From positions 41,977,250 to 42,041,249 of the forward strand of contig OX439051.1 in NCBI GenBank assembly GCA_949317995.1: a stretch of DNA of 64,000 bases, given 5' to 3'. The DNA comes from Acholoe squamosa (Eukaryota > Annelida > Polychaeta > Phyllodocida > Polynoidae). Shown one piece after another: positions 21,901-30,789 of this stretch; position 1 is the first letter of the stretch, and every line of letters begins with the position of its first letter. Below the pieces are notes generated by a model that saw only the letters and a program-made list of their open reading frames with translations, searched no databases and was not told the DNA's origin. The translations under genes and the position numbers were made by a program.

Positions 21901-24900
21901 ATGGTCTTAACCCCTCCTATACCGAAAATTCCACCTTACCTGCTGAAAAAAAGCGTCTTAATTGCCCAATTCCCATAGGAGTCAATATGTTATGTCGACC
22001 CCCTGTCGACCGCCGAAATTTTTTCGGGAATCGTTACCATCTCAGAAAGAAAAGGATCTAAGTAACATCTAAGTAATCAACTTTCCATTAATTTCTAGAC
22101 CCCTTCTTTGTAGAAGCAATTCCCACTTAAAGTCAGCCATTTTGATCGACTAAAAATGCTAAAAACGCACCGCCAATGACCCAGGAGGACCTGGGCCAAT
22201 AAGTTTTATGTAGCAAAAATAACAAACCAGTTGCAGCGAGTTATCTGTCATTGCTGCAGTGACTATGAAGCTTTTAGGTAGCATACTGCCCTGAACCATT
22301 TAAAGGCCGCTGATGCATTAATGCATCATGCACATCGGTCGTCATGTAAATCACCAGGGCTTCCTTCATACATCATGCCGATCCTACATGGTTGATACAC
22401 TCCTAGAGGGTCAGCATGATGCACTTATGAAGTGCTGGCGTCAGACTCGACAGAGTCTATCATGCCGACCAATAGGAATAATGCACTCCTGAATCTGTGG
22501 CCCTGAAAGAGTTATTTAAAGTTAAACATGATGGTATGATGCCCTTCACGCTCCAGTGCACCTTCTGAGTCATGGTGATATATAGCCTGGATATATTTGG
22601 CACCCCAACACCACGTGTACATCTAACTACTGTAAACCCCTATATACAAACCCTCCCTCAGGTATAAGAATATACTAACCCTTGAAAGGGCGCTAATGCA
22701 TTGATGCCCATTGGTCGTCATGATGCATGAATGGCAGTAACTCACCAGGTCTACATTCACACATCATGCCGACCCTACGCGGCTGAGATACTCCAAACAG
22801 GGTCGGCATGATGCTCTAATGAAGTGCTGACGAGCAAACTCGCCAGCACTTCATTGGTCCATCATGCCGACCAATGTGCATCATGCAGTCCTGGCACCCT
22901 TAAAGGGTTAAGAGGCTTCTTTACTTCCAAGCTGTACCAAAAGCTGCACCTGGTATCTGACTACTTGTACCGGCTAGTTCTACTACTACCGTAAATATCT
23001 CATATAAGCCAAACCCTCGTATAAACCACACTCCCGACTTCAGAGGGGGCTATAAGCCACTTCTCTTGATTGAAATTGTAGATTTAGTACTGTTCTATAG
23101 TGCCAAATACCCCTCCTATAAGCCGCACTGCTTCTTTTGGCTGATCCAATAAGCCTAATTTTGATCATTTGGATTCTGGCATAAACCGCGGCTTATATGA
23201 GTCAGAGAGAATTTACTAAGTTTGAAGGTCCTCATATATAAGCCACACCCAAAGTGCCGTGAAACCATTTGAGCTGCAGTAAGCCTAGGATTCAAGTATA
23301 AATATGCGTTATTCAATCAAGAAGTTTTACAGTACATCTACCCATAAATTCCCTCCTATATGCTGCACCCTCGTAGAAGCAGGCCCCTGAGTTAAAAAAT
23401 TTCAAAATGGTATAACTTTTTATGAATGGATCTTCACAATTCAAAGAAGCTACGAGGTTCTAGCCCCCCCCCCCCCCGACCCACCTGTCATGCTGAAAGA
23501 GTTGGAAAATATTGGGAATACTGTAAGTCATATCTGACCCCTGACCCCACCCTCTCTCCACCCTCCTGGGTTGGTTTCTCGTACTAGCCGTCGCTTATAG
23601 AATTTTAGAGAATTTACGGTTGTGGAACGATTATATGACAGACATTACCGAAGAAAAGAACCCACTCCATCCATTGCCAAACACATTCTTCTAGAAACTT
23701 CCTTGTCTGAGGCCACCCTTAAAAATATGTTCGTTTCCTGTCCAGAGGGTGGGATTTTTCAGACCCATGAGGGAGGGACGGACAAATCTTTTTTATGATT
23801 TTTTTTTTTATTGGTCATGAACATCGCAAGAGAGGATGGCATGAATTTGCCATCATGTTCTAAGATTTAGTTAACAAATTTCAAAATGGTATAACTTTTT
23901 ATGAATGGATCTTCACAATTCAAAGAAGCTACGAGGTTCTAGCCCCCCCCCCCCGACCCACCTGTCATGCTGAAAGAGTTGGAAAATATTGGGAATACTG
24001 TAAGTTATATCTGACCCCTGACCCCACCCTCTCTCCATCCTCCTGGGTTGGTTTCTCGTACTAGCCGTCGCTTATAGAATTTTAGAGAATTTACGGTTGT
24101 GGAACGATTATATGACAGACATTACCGAAGAAAAGAACCCACTCCATCCATTGCCAAACACATTCTTCTAGAAACTTCCTTGTCTGAGGCCACCCTTAAA
24201 AATATGTTCGTTTCCTGTCCAGAGGGTGGGATTTTTCAGACCCATGAGGGAGGGACGGACAAATCTTTTTTTTTATGATTTTTTTTTTATTGGTCATGAA
24301 CATTGCAAGAGAGGATGGCATGAATTTGCCATCATGTTCTAAGATTTAGTCATTGGAACTCTAGATTCTTATGCTGATGGGCGTAAAGAAAATTCTTTTC
24401 AGAACTCAGGAAAAAAAAAAAATTTTAAGGGTGGCCGACTACTGTAATTTTCTACTATTTAATCTGAACACTTAGCACAGTATACATGGAAATAGGGCGT
24501 TGTTCAATATAAATTTGCACAGTAACTCTCCCCTTTTCATTTAATTCTATTCATTTTTTTTTCAAAAAATTTCTTTTCTTTATTTACATTATACTAAGGT
24601 TAAATATTCTCTGAAATTGTAAGTTTGGAACGCCAATGACATATTATCTATGATTTCCTTTTTTTTTCTAAAAAAGAAAAGTAACAAACCTTAAGTAGAA
24701 ACAGGAGTAAATTCAAAGAGTACCGTAATCTCCCGCGTATAAGGCGCGTCTTATACGCCAAACAAAATGCTGCTGAGTTTTATATGTGGGAGGGACATTG
24801 CCTTGAGTTTGGGGTGCGCCTTATAGGGGGGGTATTTTTACTATAGAACATTACTAAATTAACAAAAATCTGCCCTTAGGGGTGCACCTTATATGTGGGA

Positions 24901-27900
24901 CAGGCCTCCCTGAGTTGGGGGTGCGCCTTATACGCGGGCTGCGCCTTATACGCGGGAGATTACGGTACTAAAGACACTTTTGGGCGAAATAAATCAACAT
25001 GCTTCCATTTAGATACAACTGGCCTTTGTACATGTAGGTTTGATTAGTTATCTACCATACACTCACCAATCAAGATTAGATAAGTATACTTCTATCAACC
25101 CTTTAAAGGCAGCATAATGCTTGATGGTTATCTTATTGTTTTGCATTGATGCTTCAATGCAAGCTTAGCGAGTAACTGGCCAGAATTGCTTTTTAATGCA
25201 CCCCGGACAAATTACTTGGTATTGCTGCATTACAATGTGAAAATGGCATACTTTAGTGACATTAAGAGCGCAAATACTCAGCGCATACCCCCTATTTTTG
25301 GTCACATTTTACGATAAAAATTACCCTAAATTTTCGGGTTATGGAGCTCAATTGAAACTCTTAACTACCAGGCATGCATTTTAGACATTTTTTTAACGCA
25401 CTATGCACTAATCATGCCAAATACGGTACTTCATGTATGTACTGTGCAGTCTTTGAAGGGCTAACAGAAGGGTGTAGAAGCGTGTAGAGAACCACCAGTA
25501 GGCCAACATAGGGGACACACTGACAGGCAGTGTTGTTCTTTTGTGCAGCCATCATAGCGTCATACTCATAGGCTGCTGTGGTGTAGTCTATAAATAGGAG
25601 TGTCATCAAATAACAATGACATCCAATTATGTCGACATGGTGGTATATATACGGGTAAAGGCAAATGAATATCCCCGTGTGACCTAGTTTTCTTTTGTCT
25701 TTTAGTATCAACATATCCAGAGTATTCTTTTCAATTGTTTTTATAACTACATATTGATTCTAAGCTGTTCTCACATATGGGCTAGATTTTCTGGGCACGT
25801 ACAATTGGCATTTTTCACATTTTTGTATGCTTATGCACCTACAGAATAAAAACTTATGAACCAATATCCTGCTTTTTGGTCCCATTTGGAAGGGAACACC
25901 ATAACCTTTCAAATGCATGTACTCTCTTATATATCCAAGCATAATATTTGGATTAGTTGGCTTCCAAAGTTAAAAAATTATGATAAAAGGCAAATTTGAC
26001 GAAAAAGCAGGTTTTTTTTACAGCCCTGGCATATATCCCAGAGGGGTTCCAGAACCTCAGATATAGCTTTTTCTCATTGATATATCTGTTGTGTTAATGA
26101 TTCAGAAGGTTTTTGGGTATTGTAGAGCATAAATATTTGTTCGTGTAACATTCAGTGTAAAATGACTCAAATGTCCATCCGACAGTAAAACTAAAACCAT
26201 CCCATATCATAAACTAAGACAGTTAATGCATTATCCTTACTCTGCTCAGAATTGAGGGGCACTAGGGTGGTTAAGCTGCCGCAAAGATTTTTTTGCTGTA
26301 GCCTGAAGTCTTCCTCTTATACCAATGAGTGCATCCGTATACACATTTTTCTGTCGGATGGACATTTTGCCTTTTGCTGTCGGAAGGACAAATTTCTTAA
26401 TCTCAAAGTAATGCATTTGGATGCATTCTTTATGTTTTAAATCAAGCACAGTCATCCCTTGAACACTATTAAATGACATTTGTACCATAAGTCTCCCCAT
26501 AAGTGTGTTTTATACACTGTAATATGAAAAAAAGTGTCCGTCCGACAGATAAAGTCTGAATTTTAGGGTAATTTTAAGCTAATGCTGTGCCGAGTTGGTG
26601 GTCCATTAGGTTATGATGATCATTATTTCTTAGAGTAGGCATGCTGAACTTAATGTAGATTGATTTTAATGAGTATTTAAGCATTTTCTAGAGAACTAGA
26701 GGGAAAATAGCATTTTTGACAAGAATTTTAATTTTTTTCACAAGATGGCTAAATTTCATCAGCCTATATCTCAAAAGGTTTTTGAACAGTGATGTTTATT
26801 CATGAGCTTACTAAACTTGTGTACTGTAAGAGCTGGTAAACATAATTAGAAGTTCCTGTGGTGTATATATTGCCAACAAAATCATTTCACTGATTAAATC
26901 TGTCGGATGGACACAAAAAGTGACAAATTGTTATCACACAGCTATAAGAATGGAACCGGTAGGGATAACTGTGTATAATTGGTGGTTCCAAGGAGCCAAG
27001 ACATTGTTCTTTCAATGTAATAAAGTGATTAATTCCTTTTCTGACTTTCATATTTGGGGCCTTCTCAGGGAGATTTGTACGTCCCCAGGAAATCTGGCCC
27101 ACATTCTTGTTTTTTTTTTTTCTGCAATATTTTTGAATTGAAGGGCATTGTTTTAGACAAATTGACTATATTTTACTTCAGTTGTTCTTTTTTTGAGTCT
27201 GGAATACCCTGGAATTGGAATGAACAACTGATACTTGTGTATAAGCTTGATCCTGACTTTAGGCTGATCCTTTCTGTGTAGCCTAGTGTAGGCACTGAAA
27301 TACCTCCACTGTGTGAGTCTGCTGCAGGAGAGGTGTGAAACTATGATAAAGCTGAAACTGGGTAGTGTTAAACTCTCCTTTCTTTGCAAGCTTATTCTGA
27401 AGCTATTTACTGGAGGATCGTTACAAACAAGGGCTCATTTTAACAGGCTTGGCTAGACCTTTAAAATGATTATTTTTTGTACAAGGTTGAATGCAGGGAA
27501 TTTTGCCTTTGACCCTATCAAAGTTCAACCAAAAGTTTAGAACCATTTTATGATGAGAAGATCATTGAGCACCTAAAAATAAATGGTTCCCACCTGTTCT
27601 ATGGTTAAAAATGATCTAGAAAATGTTCTTTTTCCTTTTCTAAGGGGCTGCAGTATGTTTGACAGACCCTGCAAACTTTTTGGGCAAGATTATCTCTGGA
27701 CACTTATCCCAACCTCCCCAAAGTTGGGCACTTACCTATCAATTAAGACCTTATTGTGTGTATTTTATATGGTGGGAAATTGATAGCTATGATAGAAATA
27801 AGTGGTTTTGCTTTTTAAATGAAGTTATTATGTCAATTTAAATGGAAGTTATGATCATTCAAACATCCTGAGTCAAAGACGATATTCTGCCGTGGTTCTG

Positions 27901-29234
27901 TCAGAGCGCACAGTTCAAGAGAGTGAGTGAGTGAGTGAGTGAGTAATGGTTGTTTAACGCCAAGCCGACAGCTAAGGTCATATTCATGGCGGAAAAAGTA
28001 CATTAGACATCACGTCACAAAGGAATACATGTGCCTGTGCCCGTGCATATGGACACCAGACATATGTAAGAAAGAGGGGACAGGAAAGAGGAGATTCAAG
28101 GAACGAATATGTGCCAGTGCCCGTGCATATGGACACCACCCACACTCAGAGAGGATAGAAAAGCAAGACATAGACCCCTTTTAAAGATGGCCTGGGGCTG
28201 GGGAGGCCCGACAGTTCAAGAGAAAAGATGACACAAAAAATCTGATTTTACATTGTTTGATTATGATCAAATGTATCATTATTTACATTCTTGAGGGTAT
28301 ATCTTGCTTATCTGAAAAGAAAATTGCCCAAAATAATCATTTTAGTGATCTAGTATACCTTGGATTCATCTTGCTTGATCACAAAATTAGATCCAAATTA
28401 AACTCTTAACTATGGCAGAATTCTCAGTTATTCTGGGTCTGATTTAGTACCTTTGTCTTTGACCGGTCGTAATGCCACTTAAAATTGACATAGAGACTTC
28501 ATTTAAAAAGCAAATCCACTTCTTTTCTCAAGATCCATCCATTGGTCATTAGATAGGTTTAATGGGATAAAGTCTTGAAATATTAGGTAAGTGCCTACCT
28601 AGTGTAGGGCTGACACCAGCTCAGTGAGCTGGTTTTGATAGCCGCTGGCCCGGGCCGAAGCAGCACTACAGACTACAGTACAGGTGCATATAATAAATTA
28701 TAATCATGTGGGATGTGCTCTGACTATAATGATAATCTACCTGTTAAAACAGTGACGTCGGCCTTCACTGACTCAGTGACTGACCGTCAATTCTCTGCCT
28801 CTGCAGGCTCTGGCAAATTGCTCTGGCTGTCACTCGGACTCAGTGAAAAATTCACAATCCTCACACTTTGGCATTAGTAAGTACTGTACATCGAAACCCT
28901 CTAAACATTCTCTATACCACTTCAAAACCTAAATCGTTGCCAACTCGGGCACACCTGTTTTCTTTTTTTCCGGCTCGGCATCAAAACAACGAACAACGTC
29001 ACAGTACACTACGTGACCAAGTGACTGATGTCGGGGTAGTGGCCGGGGTAGTGGTCAACTTTGTCCCACGATACCAGAGAAACTGACCATTGTAGCCGCT
29101 AGAAAATACCCCAAAAAGAAACAGGAAGACTTAAAATACCCTGACAGCTTAGAATTAGAAAATATAAATGTATGTTATACTCACAATCTGTCAAAATTAA
29201 AAAGAGTTTTGAGTTGCTGATCGAAGCTCGCCAT
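15897..29234 (-). CDS. TMBIM6: Bax inhibitor-1 / TMBIM6, seven coding exons
   Basis: Join of 29185-29234, 19309-19417, 18155-18324, 17871-17968, 17324-17403, 16468-16568 and 15897-15990 on the minus strand: 702 nt, 233 residues (human about 237). Every junction has GT-AG ends and matching phase (2,0,2,1,0,2). The protein is a multi-pass ER membrane protein of the Bax1-I (TMBIM) family, which suppresses cell death and leaks Ca2+ from the ER in a pH-dependent way. Visible hallmarks are the start [20 protein letters not shown] before the first membrane segment, [19 protein letters not shown] and ELFIDF. The acidic pair D186 and D211 sits at the spacing of the family's known pore/pH-sensor aspartates. 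The tail is lysine-rich (KEDKKRKD). The first intron is 9.77 kb, the others 0.3-1 kb. All expected residues are present, so the gene looks intact. Confidence 0.95.
16468..16568 (-). CDS. TMBIM6: TMBIM6 exon 6
   Basis: 101 nt, residues 170-203. It contains [20 protein letters not shown] with D186, the first of the conserved aspartate pair, then [12 protein letters not shown]. The donor is GTACGT. Confidence 0.95.
16810..17102. mobile_element. 293-bp MITE, CCGTAATCTCCCGCG subfamily
   Basis: The ends CCGTAATCTCCCGCG and CGCGGGAGATTACTG form an inverted repeat with one mismatch. TA flanks lie at 16808-16809 and 17103-17104. It lies in TMBIM6 intron 5. The subfamily differs from the 9641/12562 copies by the TAATCT terminal step and by its interior. 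Confidence 0.88.
17324..17403 (-). CDS. TMBIM6: TMBIM6 exon 5
   Basis: 80 nt, residues 143-169. It is a membrane segment ([19 protein letters not shown]) followed by QSRIIFE. It ends in phase 0 with donor GTAAG. Confidence 0.95.
17448..17525. repeat. palindromic foldback repeat copy in TMBIM6 intron 4
   Basis: GTGCATCATGCC, GGCATGATGCACC and GCATCATGCCGACCCT blocks alternate in orientation. They represent arms of the dispersed palindromic family. Confidence 0.65.
17871..17968 (-). CDS. TMBIM6: TMBIM6 exon 4
   Basis: 98 nt, residues 110-143. It contains [20 protein letters not shown], a membrane segment, and ends in the glycine before the next one. The acceptor is CATTTCAG and the donor GTAGGT. 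Confidence 0.95.
18155..18324 (-). CDS. TMBIM6: TMBIM6 exon 3
   Basis: 170 nt, residues 54-110. It covers two membrane segments around the short loop [13 protein letters not shown] and contains [13 protein letters not shown], a conserved block of the family. Confidence 0.95.
18365..18960. repeat. degenerate retroposon-like segment in TMBIM6 intron 2
   Basis: It begins with a GGTTTGGTTTGGTTGA run leading to TTTTACGTCC. Near 18770 it contains CGCATATGGACACCAG, the same motif that occurs twice in the retroposon at 27923. Boundaries are uncertain and no target duplication is visible. Frames across it have no other support. Confidence 0.35.
19309..19417 (-). CDS. TMBIM6: TMBIM6 exon 2
   Basis: 109 nt, residues 17-53. 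It covers [15 protein letters not shown] and the first membrane segment ([19 protein letters not shown]). The acceptor is CTATTTCAG and the donor GTATGA, phase 0. Confidence 0.93.
19665..19800. repeat. palindromic foldback repeat copy in TMBIM6 intron 1
   Basis: CAGCAGTGCTGAATTTGTGC, a GGTGAGTGACTCACC centre and ATGCATCATTAC show a diverged member of the palindromic family. Confidence 0.55.
20258..20337 (-). CDS. TMBIM6: candidate alternative first exon of TMBIM6
   Basis: From ATG at 20337-20335 an open frame of 26 codons ([20 protein letters not shown] then SLYSPL) ends in CG before a consensus GTAAGT donor. That is phase 2, exactly the phase needed to enter TMBIM6 exon 2 at 19417, giving ...[17 protein letters not shown]. 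An in-frame TGA lies two codons upstream, so the ATG is the first usable start. The NRF1-like and YY1-like motifs lie about 170-210 bp upstream. It would replace the first 16 residues. No transcript evidence is available; a non-coding exon or chance is possible. Confidence 0.4.
20338..20644. promoter_or_regulatory. candidate bidirectional promoter
   Basis: Contains GCATGCGCG (20538-20546), an NRF1-type motif, and GCCATTTTGG near 20510, a YY1-type motif, but no TATA box. A possible TMBIM6 alternative exon lies on the minus side and a signal-peptide start on the plus side, about 300 bp apart. CpG-type divergent promoters commonly have this makeup. Function is inferred. Confidence 0.4.
20645..21036 (+). 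CDS. candidate 5' exons of a secreted protein (partial)
   Basis: Possible join of 20645-20684 and 20891-21036. Exon 1 starts at ATG, encodes [13 protein letters not shown] and stops in phase 1 before GTGAGA. The second exon follows CTGTCTCAG, is open for 146 nt in the required phase and ends in phase 0 before GTAAGT. The product begins with a plausible signal peptide, then [20 protein letters not shown] and a serine/glycine-rich segment ending [10 protein letters not shown]. The proline run derives from a C-run, which lowers its weight. I found no further exons, so the gene may be long, decayed or false. The acceptor has a poor pyrimidine tract. Confidence 0.35.
21816..21826. promoter_or_regulatory. 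perfect palindromic NRF1-type site
   Basis: TGCGCATGCGC is the full symmetric NRF1 motif, and CAGCCATTTTGATC near 22136 resembles YY1. The segment 21800-22160 is less AT-rich than its surroundings, but I could not attach a gene to it: a 63-codon plus-strand frame from 21870 has no recognisable features. Confidence 0.35.
22317..22480. repeat. palindromic foldback repeats in TMBIM6 intron 1
   Basis: ATGCATTAATGCATCATGCA, CATCATGCCGATCCTA, then GGGTCAGCATGATGCAC and CTATCATGCCGACC define two arms in each orientation. The same elements recur about 400 bp further on. Confidence 0.75.
22690..22905. repeat. palindromic foldback repeats with a near-perfect hairpin
   Basis: The core at 22801-22872 pairs GGTCGGCATGATG with CATCATGCCGACC and AATGAAGTGCTG with CAGCACTTCATT around a four-base CAAA loop. 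Roughly 34 bp per arm have about four mismatches. It is the clearest member of the family. Confidence 0.9.
22989..23216. mobile_element. MITE of the GTAAATTCTCTC family, 3' end eroded
   Basis: It starts CCGTAAATATCTCATATAAG after TA (22987-22988) and ends GAGAGAATTTAC before TA (23217-23218), lacking the terminal GG. Inner CTATAAGCCGCACTG-type blocks match the copy at 3849. Confidence 0.75.
23350..23616. mobile_element. degenerate MITE overlapping a tandem duplication
   Basis: A weak left end (CCATAAATTCCCTCCTATAT) and a good right end (TAGAGAATTTACGG) mark a further member of the GTAAATTCTCTC family. The duplication that starts at about 23400 copied its right end, seen again near 24095. Confidence 0.55.
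23400..24350. repeat. 479-bp tandem duplication, two copies
   Basis: TTTCAAAATGGTATAACTTT at 23400 recurs at 23879, and the ends AAGATTTAGT recur at 23862 and 24341. The copies differ mainly in the lengths of C- and T-runs and a few substitutions, so the event is recent. It lies in TMBIM6 intron 1. Confidence 0.95.
24723..24965. mobile_element. 243-bp MITE, CCGTAATCTCCCGCG subfamily
   Basis: The perfect terminal inverted repeat CCGTAATCTCCCGCGTATAA / TTATACGCGGGAGATTACGG is flanked by TA at 24721-24722 and 24966-24967. It is the best-preserved copy of this subfamily and lies in TMBIM6 intron 1. Confidence 0.93.
25080..26160. other. TMBIM6 intron 1 segment without a supported gene
   Basis: A weak palindromic-family remnant lies at 25090-25210 (GCATTGATGC, GCGAGTAACTGGCCAG). 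A coding-like minus-strand stretch at 25412-25587 is discussed as a finding. Nothing else is recognisable. Confidence 0.4.
26172..26913. repeat. cluster of five CTGTCGGATGGACA motifs
   Basis: Copies of the 14-mer lie at 26172-26185 (minus), 26351-26364 (plus), 26377-26390 (plus, one change), 26535-26548 (minus, one change) and 26900-26913 (plus). The outer pair is inverted, so they could be the ends of a 742-bp element, but no target duplication or coding frame is evident. Confidence 0.6.
26914..27909. other. TMBIM6 intron 1 segment, nothing recognised
   Basis: No exon is supported on either strand. A diverged repeat near 27285-27450 (GGCACTGAAATACCTCC; TTCTGAAGCTATTTAC) resembles the segment at 17530-17690 (GGCACTGAAGTAACTCC; TTCTGAAGCTGTTTAC). 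Confidence 0.4.
27923..28210 (-). mobile_element. retroposon (SINE-like) with 13-bp target duplication
   Basis: The 288-bp element is flanked by ACAGTTCAAGAGA at 27910-27922 and 28211-28223. Read on the minus strand it begins CGGGCCTCCCCAGCCCC and contains two copies of GGTGTCCATATGCACGGGCA. It ends GGCGTTAAACAACCATT followed by (ACTC)n, a tail type common in invertebrate SINEs. There is no coding capacity. A fragment of the same family is built into every 1158-bp macrosatellite unit. I could not find convincing tRNA-type A and B boxes in its head. Confidence 0.85.
28224..29184. other. 5' part of TMBIM6 intron 1, no gene supported
   Basis: A GTGACGTCGG (CRE-like) motif near 28752 and a CCAGCTCAGTGAGCTGG hairpin near 28616 are the only notable sites. 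A 72-codon plus-strand frame from 28868 has no supporting signals. Enhancer function is possible but unsupported. Confidence 0.35.
29185..29234 (-). CDS. TMBIM6: TMBIM6 exon 1
   Basis: Encodes [16 protein letters not shown] plus two bases of Leu17. The start context is ACAAAATGGCG, which also resembles a YY1 site. The donor is GTGAGT, phase 2. Joined to exon 2, residues align without a gap to the N-terminus of animal TMBIM6 proteins. Confidence 0.88.
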
Positions 29235-29345
29235 TTTGTCAGGTGAATGTTCACTTCCGGTTTCAGTGTTGCCGCTTATACCCACATAAATAAGAAGACC
29301 ACGCCCCCTTTCCCGCCACAAGGACACGTAGCCTATTTGGTGGTT
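29235..29345 (-). promoter_or_regulatory. TMBIM6: TMBIM6 main promoter / 5' UTR
   Basis: Read on the minus strand, this 111-bp segment has GGCGGGAA (E2F-like), GGGGGCGTGG (GC box/KLF-like) and CCGGAAGTG (ETS) before CCTGACAAAATGGCG, where YY1-like and start codon overlap. There is a TATTTATG string about 70 bp upstream of the ATG but no canonical TATA box. The combination is typical of a broadly expressed gene. Confidence 0.6.
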
Positions 29346-29494
29346 GATGTTGCATCAGGGTTGTCCTGATTGGATATTTGGGAGTTTGTGTTATGTCATC
29401 CAGCCTTATGGAATTAATTCATCGAAAAATAAGAGTTATGACGGACACAGTTGAACTGGTATCAATAGACGCTGGCTGAGGCTGACCAACAGTA

Positions 29495-29757
29495 TGGGTC
29501 TAGACCGGGGGTCTAGACCCCTAAATTCGACAGGGTGACATGGCCATTTCTTAAAATCGACATGTGACATGGAGCTTAGTGACAAGGACATAGAGAATGA
29601 AAAAGTTAGTGACATGAGACATGACCTTTCCTTAAAATCGACATGTGACATGGAGCTTAGTGACAGAGACATGGGGAAATAGAAATTTAGTGACATGTGA
29701 CATGGCATTTTCTTAAAATCGACATGTGACATGGGGACCCCCCATCTAGACCCCCAA
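29495..29757. repeat. 81-bp minisatellite bounded by TCTAGACC repeats
   Basis: TTAAAATCGACATGTGACAT occurs at 29551, 29632 and 29713 (81-bp step), with GTGACATG-type subrepeats inside each unit. GGGTCTAGACC on the left and ATCTAGACCCCC on the right border it. The minus-strand frame through it is a by-product of the repeat. Confidence 0.9.
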
Positions 29758-30789
29758 CAGTATGACTATGATTAACCTAGGGCTAGGCCTATGAGTAGGC
29801 CTGCTATAGGACTCAGTATGGATGCCTATAGTGGGGTTTCCTGTGGGCGTGCACTGCTGGAAAATGTTTATGCCCGTCTTTGATTTATAAAAACATATAT
29901 TAAAGGCAAGTGGTCAGAAGTGGTAGAACTAAATTCCATTTTGATTAGCTGTAACATCCCTACTTTTGAAAATATTGGCCTCTATTACTAAAACAGGCTG
30001 ATGAAATGTGGGAAATTGGTACTCTTTCACAGGAAACCTGAGAAAGCGTGCCTTGAAACATATCAGAAGAAGTTTGCTGAAAGTGAACAGGATGAATTCT
30101 GGAAGTATCGTAAAAGAGTCCCCTTGCAAAATCATTGATTTTGCAGATGTGTGGTTGAAAGGTGAGTAGGAAAGGGTCCAGGAGGGATAGACTCCCGGGG
30201 ATAGAGTGTATATACTATAGTCACTGTACCTGTGGGTGGGCGCTGAGTGTGCCCGTAGAGTTGAGAACCAGTCCGTTCAATGTACCTACGCTGTGGTGAT
30301 TTGGTTCACAGGCAGCGTAGATGGGTGAATTTTTTTGGAAGAACAGGTAGCCCTAGCTTATAAATGAGTTTACCAGCATGTTTGTCCAACTAAAGGCCGT
30401 ACCCCAGTTTTGACAGAACTCAAAAGGAAGCGTTATTGAGCTCTCAAAAATCATATTAGAGTTTTTTTTTTTGTTTATTTTACTAGCTCTATTTCTACAA
30501 CCATCCAAAATCTCTTCATGAAAGTTAGTAAGCTAAAAGTACACATTTTTCCAATTCGGGGGTTTCCATAAAGTATGTACGCACCGAGGGGGTTTGGGGG
30601 GGGGTTGGCAGATTACATATTTAACGGGAAATTTGTACCTGCTAAATAGCAAAATATATCTTGTCCACATCATCCATTGTCCACATTGACTATTGACCAC
30701 ATCATCCATCTTGGCACATTTTTATCATCCATCTTGCATCAATACATGACAAACTTCCACACTGGGGAGAGGGAAGTGTTAAAACTAGA
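29758..30789. other. spacer between TMBIM6 and the macrosatellite
   Basis: No gene is supported. A G-run (GGGGGGGGG near 30598) and a CATCCATCTTG repeat near 30670-30735 are present. The last bases (AAACTAGA) meet the first macrosatellite unit at 30790. Confidence 0.5.
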
